This document shows positions 1 through 9,345 of a stretch of DNA of 11,928 nucleotides, piece after piece. Under the pieces are notes generated by a model. The model made no database searches. It was not told where the DNA came from and saw only the letters and a list, made by a program, of their open reading frames with translations. Positions within the stretch are counted from its first letter, which is position 1. Every line of letters starts with the position of its first letter. Source of the stretch: Beroe ovata. Taxonomy: Eukaryota; Ctenophora; Nuda; Beroida; Beroidae. The translations under genes and the position numbers were made by a program. The stretch covers positions 1 through 11,928 of the forward strand of contig CAMPET010000650.1 in NCBI GenBank assembly GCA_946803715.1, given 5' to 3'.

Positions 1-142
1 ATAAGGGGTTATGCCGGTCCTTAATGGGTCAATATCATGAGATATCTGAATATCTACATTGGGAAATTTGTGTTTGTAATCCCTCTGTTGCTCATGTTGC
101 TCTCCCCCGATGCTGTTGCTCATATTGCTCTCACCTCAACAG
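1..142 (+). other. intron of the cytochrome b5 reductase gene (3' part)
   Basis: This is non-coding sequence ending in the acceptor ctcacctcaacag at 130-142. An open frame beginning at 37 runs straight through this acceptor into the exon, but its first 35 codons resemble no part of the reductase, so I treat the frame as accidental. Confidence 0.8.
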
Positions 143-894
143 GGATCACACCGATGTTGCAAGTAGCGGCTGAGATTCTCAAACATCCCGAGGATGAATC
201 CCAGATATACCTCCTTTTCGCTAATCAGACACCAGAGGATATCTTGTGTCATGATATTATCCGGGAAATGGAGAAGGACGAGCGATTCCATGTGTGGTAC
301 ACTGTGGATAGGGCCCCTGAATCAGGTGGGTGGTTGTCAGGCGATGTGTTGTCAGTTGGTAAAGTGTTGTTACGTGTAGTGTTGTCATGAGGTTAGGTGA
401 TGTCACCAAGGTTACGTGTTGTCATGGTGAAGTCATGTCAGGCTTGCATTATGTAGCAGCGTGCTTTTACTCAACCTGTTTCTCGTACTGCATTTCAGCT
501 TATCATTCCCATAACCTGCACTGTCATACAATCGTTCCTCCAATAACCAGGGAGCAAATGTCACACTCACATCTTTCTATTGCATTACCTTGCCCCCAAC
601 CTTATTCTTTATGGTCAGAGACTGCGAGAACGAACATTTATTATTACTGTACAGTGATATGATCATACAGTTATCACCTACTGCAACATGAATATGCAGC
701 TAACCCCATACCGCACAACAGGTTGGTCATACAGCACAGGCTTCGTCTCAGCTGACATGATATCAGCACACCTCCCCGCCCCTGGGCCTGACACCGCTGT
801 CATGATGTGTGGACCTCCACCAATGATCAAGTTCGCGTGCTTGCCAAATCTGGAAAAGTTGGGGCACGACGAAAACCAACTCATGGTGTTCTAA
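143..894 (+). CDS. CYB5R: NADH-cytochrome b5 reductase, C-terminal part (two exons: 143-325, 722-894; 5' partial)
   Basis: The enzyme passes electrons from NADH through FAD to cytochrome b5, feeding fatty-acid desaturation, sterol synthesis and methaemoglobin reduction, usually on ER or mitochondrial outer membranes. The visible part is the C-terminal NADH-binding lobe, about 118 of the roughly 300 residues usual in the family. Exon 143-325 encodes GITPMLQVAAEILKHP, then LLFANQTPEDIL and VWYTVDRAPES. Exon 722-894 encodes GFVSADMISAHLPAP, the nucleotide-binding CGPPPMIKFACLPNL motif and the terminal phenylalanine typical of the family, then TAA at 892-894. These blocks closely match animal CYB5R1/2/3. 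The acceptor before 143 (ctcacctcaacag), the donor at 326 (gtgggt) and the acceptor ending at 721 give matching phase-1 junctions. The FAD-binding half and the start lie upstream. The paralogue cannot be settled from this part. No canonical AATAAA is evident in the few hundred bases after the stop. Confidence 0.93.
326..721 (+). other. last intron of the cytochrome b5 reductase gene, with GTTGTCA repeats
   Basis: The intron is 396 bp, phase 1, with donor gtgggt and acceptor ataccgcacaacag. Its first 110 bases are rich in degenerate copies of GTTGTCA, at 333-339, 348-354, 381-387 and 418-424, with GATGTCA and AAGTCATGTCA variants between them. The rest shows nothing recognisable. Confidence 0.85.
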
Positions 895-910
895 TCAGGG
901 TGTTTTAGAC

Positions 911-930
911 TCATGTGTCCTCATGTGTCC
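911..930. repeat. tandem 10-mer, two copies
   Basis: TCATGTGTCC occurs at 911-920 and again, identically, at 921-930, 17 bases after the reductase stop codon and so probably in its 3' UTR. Confidence 0.9.
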
Positions 931-1158
931 TGACTCAGGATGTGTTCGTTGTAGTCTCATGGCCGTGGTTTATGTGTGTGACTTTTCTTCTCCTCCTGGC
1001 ACAGCATTCCATGAACAAACTTCTTCCCTCGAATTACCAGGACCTCGTTACTTACTTTGCTCACGTGTCTTCATAATTCATATCTTGTTATGTACGTACA
1101 ATTTTGTTTATTGGACGTTATCGGGTTTAAAACCATAAGAATGATTAATGTTATCAGT

Positions 1159-1180
1159 ATCATCCCTTTATCATCCCTTT
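1159..1180. repeat. tandem 11-mer, two copies
   Basis: ATCATCCCTTT occurs at 1159-1169 and identically at 1170-1180, followed by ATCG. It lies in intergenic or UTR sequence and has no known role. Confidence 0.9.
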
Positions 1181-1351
1181 ATCGTGAATAGAGGGTTAAC
1201 TCATATCAAATCGAAAACACATGTTCCAATGTGCAATAATGAATATTCTCGTTTCATGGTGTTTTGTGGAAGGCGCGACAATTTTATCTTCTGGTTCTCC
1301 GCGCATCACGTATCTTTATTTGCTCATTTTGTAGAATTCAGCTGCATCAAA

Positions 1352-1405
1352 TAGCGCGCGCCGCGCATAACGAGTTGTCGTCGCGCGCAGATCTAAGATT
1401 CGCGG
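1352..1405. other. CpG-dense patch upstream of the cadherin gene
   Basis: The strings AGCGCGCGCCGCGC at about 1353-1366 and TCGTCGCGCGCAG at about 1378-1390 pack many CpG steps into sequence that is otherwise CpG-poor and AT-rich. They sit about 650 bp upstream of the cadherin start codon. A promoter-proximal element or an unmethylated island core is possible. Alternating GC could also adopt Z-DNA. This is a compositional observation only. Confidence 0.35.
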
Positions 1406-1728
1406 AACATCTCAAAAATTGTTTGCGGCTTTCTCCAGCTAAACCTTGCATCGCCAGGCTAGAAATTCCTCCAAAATTATTGAATTAGTTTCCAGAAAAA
1501 TTTATTCATGTTCACAAAAATTGTTTAACTAATTTGAATATATTTATTTCAGATTGATGTCCCAAAAGAATCTTTCTTTTCTGAAATATATCTTTTCATG
1601 AAGTAAATTTATTTCAGTTATTTTGTTATTGCAAATTTGAAATTGAACTTGAAACATTGTTCAAATTGGATCAGGTAGAATTCGATTGAAAACCCCTTAT
1701 GTGCCATGTGGTTCATTGTTGTAGACAC

Positions 1729-1736
1729 TATATAAT
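1729..1736 (+). promoter_or_regulatory. possible TATA box for the cadherin gene
   Basis: TATATAAT lies about 310 bp upstream of the cadherin ATG. If used, transcription would start near 1760 and leave a 5' UTR of about 285 bases. The region is AT-rich, so the match may be chance, and an upstream non-coding exon is equally possible. Confidence 0.2.
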
Positions 1737-2045
1737 AGGCATAATATGATACGTCGAGTTATAGCCAGTATGTGTACACATGGATGGAAAAAGACATGCA
1801 ATTTTTAGTAATTGTAAGCAGTTTTCACTGTAAAGTGTGTCCTTTTCTTTCCCCTTTTCATTCCATATGCACACATGCTGAAGAATTCGGCACTCAAGCA
1901 CACATACTAGTTAGTCTTTTATGGCTTCTTAGCATCAAATTCAATCACATGAATGCTTTTCAAAAACTCTCAAGCCCCTCAGCCTCACGTATGGAACTAT
2001 GAGAATATGACATAGAATCAGTACATGCACATGTCCAACTGAAGA

Positions 2046-2123
2046 ATGCTCCCTTTTGTTGTTATTGGTGTCCTATTTACTCATTTGAAAGCAGAGATCA
2101 TCAATGTTTCTTTCCCTGAAGAA
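2046..2123 (+). CDS. cadherin exon 1: signal peptide and first strand of EC1
   Basis: It encodes 26 residues, beginning MLPFVVIGVLFTHLKA, a short hydrophobic secretion signal. Cleavage is likely after Ala16, leaving a mature start EIINVSFPEE that matches the first strand of a protocadherin EC1. The donor GTAAGT at 2124 leaves the frame in phase 0. Reading onward without splicing stays open, but it would split the conserved PEE-PVGTVI block, so I accept the intron. Confidence 0.85.
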
Positions 2124-5100
2124 GTAAGTTTTGAATCCTTGTTTTTGCTAGTTCAACATGATTTGCTGAGTTCTGGATACTTATTAGCTAAATACAATCT
2201 TCAGGAACCAGTTGGAACTGTTATAGCAGATCTTACAAGGGGTGGAGACTATAGCTTATACAACCTTAATGAACCCTATTTTGCATTGAGTTTTGATGGA
2301 AGAATATCCATCAAATCAAGGATTGATAGAGAAAGCAAGCCATTCAATGACCCAGATGATCCATATGAGCTTCAAATCAGCCATGATCAGACACTTATTC
2401 AAGTCAAGATGCATGTGATTGATATCAATGATAACAAGCCATTGTTTAAGACAAAAAGAGAAACAATTTCATTCAGTGAAAATGCAGAAATTGGTAATGA
2501 CATCCAATTACCAGCAGCTATTGATATTGATTTCATGGTAAATTCAACACAAGGGTACCGGATTGACTCGGGGAACACTGACAATACTTTTGACATCAAA
2601 CAAGTGAGAGCTGGTCCAACAACTCTATACTTCCTTGAGCTCCAACGTGCTCTTGACAGAGAAAGAACCCCATCATATGATCTGGTTATCATTGCCTATG
2701 ATGGAGCGCACCCTCCAAAAACTGATACCCTTGAGGTCACTGTGATTGTTGAGGATGTGAATGACAATGCTCCTGAGTTTAGCAAGACGAAATACAACAT
2801 TGATGTTCCCGAAGACACCGAAGTGGATGTTACAATTCTTACAGTAAGTTTTGATACTGAATGCAAGGATGAATCAACATTGTCTTCCTCAACTTGTCTG
2901 ATGCTAACATTGAATTCATTCTTAGGTGAAAGCAGTTGATCCGGATGCTGGAATGAACTCTGAAGTAACATACAAGCTTGACCCTGTTCAGAATGGAAAC
3001 AATAAGTTCTACATTGACAAAAACTCTGGCAGCATTTCTCTCCTGGTAACTACCTACATCTGTATTAACCTCAATAGAAATGCTATGAGTATGAGTATTG
3101 AGTATTGGTAAAACTTTATGAAGCATCTGTCATGTTTTTCAGGAGAAACTTGACTACGAAGAAGAAAAGGAGATAGTTCTAATAGTGTATGCTTATGACA
3201 AGGGAACTCCTGAGAAAAACTCTCGGTGAGTTGTATTTTCTTCATCTGGTTTAGTGTCCCCTAGTAATCAGTATCAAATATTGAGCAATGGATTAGGATA
3301 GATGAGCAACAAACTGCCATTCCTAATAACAACAAATAAATATTCGAGTCAAAGTTGATATCATTCATATCCTCAAATTGTTATAACATGACGTTTTGCC
3401 TCATCCGGTGGAAGTAAACAAAGCCGACTTTGAGTAGCAACTGTTGAAATCACAGAGTTAACTAGTATCTAGTTTTTGTCGTTGTCGATGTTGTTTAATA
3501 GGGGCTTGACTGTTGTTGATCTTCTTCAATCCCCTCTGTGTCTTTCTAACAATGAACCATGGTCCTATATCAGTAGTTCTATGATGACAGATCGGAAGCA
3601 TGTGACTGTGACAGTAATCGTGACATATTTCCCTAACTGATGACAGATATATGTTTCATAATCCAAAGCTTTTCATTGAAATACTGCAATGTTGGATTGT
3701 GTAACAAAACTCATTCTTCGTTCTTTCCTGCGGTCTTCCTGTCTATCTTCTTACTGTTTATCTAGAACCTCTATCCACTTAGTTTACAATATCGAGGCAT
3801 TCAAACACTGTCGATATATTAACTAGGCCTCATTTGTGGTAAGACACTTTTTCTGTGCCTATTAGTAGACACCATCATATCTGTGATACATGTGTGAAGT
3901 TTTCAGATGTACTTAAAATCACACGGTATACTGTCAGTTGTCATTGAATCGCTTTTTCAATGTCTTTTTCAGTCTATAACATCATATAATCTGAGGTAGC
4001 GTTTTGTTTTAAATCTTCAGGGAATAAAACCCGTGTCTTCCCTTCACACATAATGTGCTGTCTGCCAGAATGTATTCTATGGTTTCTCTGGCGTTCATAC
4101 TTGTCATATCTGACAACAGTTTGGTGTTATAGTAGTTGACAACAGTTGACAGTATTAACAACAACATACAACTTCTTACTTCTGTGTGAGAACGTGTGCC
4201 GATGTACTGTACAATATCGTGTTTGTGTGAACCGTGTTTTAGTCTAATGTGGAGTTGTACACGGTTTTTACTTAATTATGCAGTTACGTGATTGAGTGCT
4301 TTCTCACGAATAGTTTCCATCCTTCAAGCTTGTTTTGCTGATTGCATGATAGCGCCAATCGATTCGACAGATCTAAAACCATATCGTCAGTCCTATGTTA
4401 CCTCTCAGACTTATTCTCCTTCTATCCATGTCATGGTTCGTATAGATATTAGATAGAGTTGATCTGTTTGTATTGTGGACGGACCACTGGTATCAACACA
4501 CCTACATTACAACTTCCATTATCGGTGATTTCTATTTTCAGGGTTCTGATCACTGTTAACGTTGTCGATGTTAACGATAATCACCCTGAAATTCAGATTC
4601 TCTACAAGTCTGCCACTGACACCGGTTTGTTGTGAAGATCCTTTATCTACTAACGTAGATCCGCCATCAGAAGCATACTTTCCAATTTCTTAGAATTCTT
4701 TCTTCATTCTTCCTCATTTCTCAGATAACCTCACTTCACCCACTTATTTCCATTAATGGAACTTCTCGGTGTTCGTGACTTCCTTAATAAACGCTTTCCC
4801 TCCCTTTCTCCCCTCTCCCATTCCCCATCACTCTACTTTTCTCTCTTTCCCTTACTCCCTTCTTCCCCCAAACCCTTCTCTCAATCTCTCATCCCAGAGA
4901 TCCAAATTACTCTGGTGGCCACTCTACTAACGCCTCTATCTCCTCCTTCCCCTCCTAAACCCTCAAGCTTCTCACCCCTCTAAATTTCTCCCCCCTCTCC
5001 CGCACAGAGGCCCAAGTGGACGAGAATATCGGTGTCGATGACCAGGTGGTGGCTATCAGGGTGACCGATGCTGACAGCGGTGACGCGGGGAAAGTCACCT

Positions 5101-8090
5101 GTGAAATGGATAGTGAGGACCGGGGCAATGAGTTCCTCAAACTTGTGAGGAATGTCAGGGACTCTGACAACATGTGGTGAGTGAGGAATTGAGGATAATT
5201 TGGGTGAGGAATTGAGATGAGGAATTGAGGTGAAGAGTGTGTGATTTACTACTGGCTACTGTATTCTTGCTCGTCAATAGTTCCATCGCCCATGTGAAGT
5301 AGAGCATATTATTGTGTGTCGCCCCATCATAGTGCCACACTATTCACTGTGCATCGAATTACATCGCTATTATAGTGGGCAGTGGCAGTGATTGATTATA
5401 ACAGTGGCAAAGAGTGGCGGTACCTATCTGTGGTGTGGGTTTCATGTTGTGTCCACAGATCAAAGTGGCGGCCGCTGATGATCTGAATACTCCATCATAG
5501 GGGATCGGATGAACGTGGCTCCAATTTGACTACCATTTTGACTACTAATTGGATCTGCTCCAAATTATTGATCAGTGATTGTTGTCAAGAATAGGTATCA
5601 GAAATCGGGTTTGAATGTCACTACTTGACTGAAGAATAGCTATATGATCTCACTCTCTCATTATAGATTTCCAAAGATGAGCCAAACTAAGGAGTTGCTT
5701 GTCTATACTTGTTACAAATTTTAGACGACCGTTTTCTGCGATTAAAAACACAGCACATACACAAAGTTGTGTGAGTGTGACGTAATAGATTATCAGATCG
5801 ATTAACACACGGTAACCTCTGATAATGTCATCATTCTAAACAGATCGTTATTGTGGGTGATTAGACCGATTTATGAAGGAGTTCCTTTGTTTCCATTGGT
5901 TACAGTTCATGTATTGGTCATGTGGGTAGTTAGTTCAAAACATGTGGAATTGTGTGCTTTGGTTCATCCCAAAACCACACAATTCCTCAGACTATAATGA
6001 AGCATTGCAATACTATGTGTCTGAAGACAGGGTTACAAGAGACAGAATTATCCTGTCTGTTGTTGGACAGACATACAGATTACACATCATGATAATCGGC
6101 TGTAATGAAGTCGTTATTTACACATCATTATGACAGGTTACTCCTTCATAATAATTCTCTCTCCACATTCCCAGAGAGTTGGCTAATTCCACGCAGTAAA
6201 TCACACTAAAGATTATTATACTCTACTAAAATTATAATCGTCTACTATATGGTCTTTAGTAGAAGAAGCATACGCAGTCTGGCAATTGTTGTGGAATACA
6301 AATTGTCTGGTAGCTTGGTTAGACGGTAAAAAGACGTCTTACATGAGACGTTTTCCGAGATTTAATAAAGGGCGAGTGAAGTATGCCTATGGCATCCTGG
6401 TATGTTCAATAGTTCGGTATGTCCAGCACTTCAGGTTGCTCAGACAATTGCTGAGCCCAGTGTACATATCATGTTGTATTGGGGTATAAGAGTCCGGCTG
6501 CTGGAATGGATCATAATCGACCTGATTATAATCTCGATGAGAAAGCTTGGTACTCATACTGTCGGGTATGGTAATTCATCTTCCAGCAGATCATTTGCTC
6601 GGTATTATATCCTGTGATCATCAGATCCTCGTGTGTTGGTCCTAGCTACTTCCTTATAAGGGATAATGCGGGGTTCGTGCAACTGCCAATTCTTTGTGAA
6701 GTTGTATCTAGGGGTGGAGTTGTTGCAAATCTTTGCAGCCCAAAAACTGAAATCAGTAGGTTAAAACAGAAAACGAAGACCACAATATGATGACTGTCGG
6801 ACTATTATAAAATGACCTAGTATTACATAGCCTGAAAATCTACTAATCCCACCTTCTCATCAGGAGTGTGGTAGTGCGGAAACCATTACAACGGGAGGTG
6901 GCAGACAAGTTCACCCTCTCCATAACGTGTAAAGATCATGGGAGCGCCTCCCAGCAGATATCTTACACCAGTTTCAAGGTGAGTATAAAAAGTGAGGAAA
7001 TGTTGGCGAGAATGGTCATGAGGGGTGGTGAGAAAATATATATGGCAAGTTTTTCGGAATGAGTCCAATTTCACTTTGGTTGCGATACCGAACTAACAAA
7101 ATGAAGCTCCTAATTAGCACATTATCACCATGGTAACACCTCCTAATCACCTAGGTGACGGTGATGGACGTTAACGATCACTACCCCGTATTCATGCCAT
7201 CCACCTACTCCACTGAGATACAGGAGAACACCTCCCCATGGACTGATATTGTCCGGGTCTCAGCCACCGATCAGGATGACGGCCCCTTCGGGGAGATCAC
7301 TTACAGAATCAAGTGAGTGATGGGGGATGGGAGGGGGGATGGGAGTGGGGGATTAGTGGATTAGGGGATCAGATAGAGACAGTGGGTGTGAGGGACCCCT
7401 CACCTTATCACTCGGGATCTATTCGCGGAAAACATCATGGAAACTGGGTCAAATATTCTGTAATGTGTATGTGAGATTCATGACTTGTTTCATAGAGAGA
7501 TCCCTGTCAAAAATCTGGAGAATTATTTGAGTCGTCATGACAAGAAGAAAATGTCCTGACGTGGGTTCAAACACAATCAAACAAGGCTGTACCATGTCAA
7601 AACTACGACAGACAGACTGGCACTGCCGTTAGAACAATGAATCTTCGGAAATTGCCCTGAACATCTCTCAAATTAACCTGAAATTAACTTGGAGATATGA
7701 TGTACCTAACTCACCAAATTGCCTAGAATAATCAGGAAAATTAACGAATTAGTGGAAGTACTGAGATAGTTCTGAGTTGCACTTTAACTGGGCGAAAATC
7801 ATGTGATCAGATTGTAGCTTTTCATTGGCTAAGGGTTGAATTTTGGTTGGAATTGTTTGGTGTGGTTCTATCTGAAATTTGTTGAATGGTAAACGGAATC
7901 TAAATTTCATGATAAATATAGATAAAATGGGTATTAATGGTGTGAGCTAATGAGTAGTACATTGTATAATTGTATACATTGTAAAGGGTGTACATTTTGT
8001 ACATCATATTTTGTTCTTTGCACCGATCACGAACTCTACTCGCTCTCACTACTTATACACTTCACACATGTCTTTGTCCATTCTCAGACA

Positions 8091-8133
<43 letters not shown>

Positions 8134-9313
8134 GTGTCAAAAGAGATCATAAGGCAGCGCTACTTTTCTCTTGACTCCTCGCGCCAGCGTGCTTTATAAA
8201 GGAGTAAAACAGTGAGAGTTCCGTCACGTCATGTGCCCGATTTGAAATAGTGCGCGTTTTACATCCAAAATCATTGACAATTAAATATTACTATGAAATC
8301 CCCTGATCTTATGAATTTGTCGACTCCAATGTGGTTCATGATCGTGTAATCGACACTCAATCTGACATTGTCAGATTGATGCTTATCTGATCGTCTATAT
8401 CTGATCGTCTATATAGTTGCGTTCATAACAGTCACAGACACACAGGCAGACACAGACACAGACACACACGCACACAGGCACCCAGAAACTCACACGCACA
8501 CACACAGACACAGACATATTGTTCATTACGTGCTCTGATAATCGGCACGAAACCTGATATACAATAGTGTGCAGAGGGGAGATTAGCCAATGTATAATTT
8601 GACCATGACTAAGATCATGATTATTTTGCAGATTGCGGATAATAATACAGATGCATGAAATTCAATCCTGGAGTCGCTCCCACGATCTTTATTCAGCTAT
8701 ATCCAAATTCAAGCTATAGCTGGTTAAGGAATGCTTCTCCTCTCTGAAAGATATCGAAAATGTTGCTTTCAGGTCAGTCGCTGAACAGGACTCGCTATCA
8801 AATCCCACTGCCTGGTTTGACATAGCGTCGGATGGTATGATACGGAACTTGGTGAAACTGGACCGAGAGACCACGCCCGAAATCAATATGGTAAGCGGGG
8901 TGAAATGCGCATAGGGGTGTGGTTGAGGGTATAAGCAGCTATGGTTAGAGTTCGGGTTGAATAGCGTGAGTTCGAATTCGGGCGAATTAGGGTGGGTTTG
9001 GACTCACAGTTATAGGTGAGGGGTTCGGATTCGAGCTGAGGATTATAGTGTCTGTTTGGTGTATCACCATTCGCTAGAGATTTAGAAAAGAGAGACACCC
9101 GTCACCATTCATTGTTCTTCTTTCCGAGTATTCATCATCCCGTTACATGAAATGCTATTTATTGTGGTGCCCTTTGCCCATATAAGGCATGATTGCCGGA
9201 GAAAACATTAAATTGACTTTCAGACTTGTGAAGTGCGGACACTTGAAAATGGAATTTGAGAAAAGAAACTTGCTAATGCGTGTCTGAAGATTGCATAGCA
9301 AGGGAACACTGAA

Positions 9314-9345
<32 letters not shown>

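Larger units (their letters stand above)
895..2045. other. intergenic region between the reductase and the cadherin gene
   Basis: No coding exon is supported here. It holds the reductase 3' UTR, of unknown extent, and the upstream region of the cadherin. Visible structures are a perfect tandem 10-mer TCATGTGTCC at 911-930, a perfect tandem 11-mer ATCATCCCTTT at 1159-1180, a CpG-dense patch around 1352-1405, an AT-rich stretch at 1490-1680 with two acceptor-like ATTTATTTCAG strings, and a TATA-like string at 1729-1736. An open frame at about 1772-2002 has no recognisable similarity and probably lies in the cadherin 5' UTR. Confidence 0.7.
5177..6863 (+). other. cadherin intron 6 (1687 bp)
   Basis: No exon is recognised. 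It opens with three copies of a 12-mer (see 5182-5229). It also holds an 8-bp inverted repeat ATCTGTGG/CCACAGAT at 5426-5433 and 5453-5460, and a strong potential hairpin at 5946-5986. Short open frames at about 5942-6133 and 6286-6617 show no recognisable domain. Confidence 0.8.
7313..8772 (+). other. cadherin intron 8 (1460 bp)
   Basis: It begins with a G-run cluster at 7322-7351. It holds a pure CA tract at 8092-8131, a palindrome at 8357-8379, a tandem 14-mer at 8387-8414 and a CA/CAGA-rich stretch at about 8434-8517. It ends in acceptor tgttgctttcag. No exon is recognised. Confidence 0.8.

Noticed and set aside
37-390. Open frame read as a small secreted protein
   Set aside because: Only its 143-325 part is conserved, as a reductase exon. 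The hydrophobic start is intron sequence and the end runs past the donor.
1555-1608. Possible extra exon reading IDVPKESFFSEIYLFMK then stop
   Set aside because: It has an acceptor-like start but no family resemblance, and the reductase already ends at 894 with its normal C-terminus.
2046-2939. A single uninterrupted 297-codon cadherin exon
   Set aside because: It contains two GTAAGT donors with matching acceptors (2124-2204 and 2844-2925). Removing them joins conserved EC1 and EC3 strands, while reading through inserts unrelated residues.
2399-3245. Minus-strand open frames opposite cadherin exons 2-4
   Set aside because: They are antisense shadows of well-supported exons and show no recognisable domain.
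3335-6369. AATAAA strings at 3335, 4786 and 6364 as the gene's polyadenylation signals
   Set aside because: They lie in introns of a gene whose reading frame continues for several kilobases. AATAAA is common by chance in AT-rich DNA.
8955-9035. tRNA- or SINE-like B-box strings (GAGTTCGAATTCGG, GGTTCGGATTCG)
   Set aside because: There is no matching A-box at the right distance, no cloverleaf and no terminal repeat. The region is simply rich in GGTT and TTCG.
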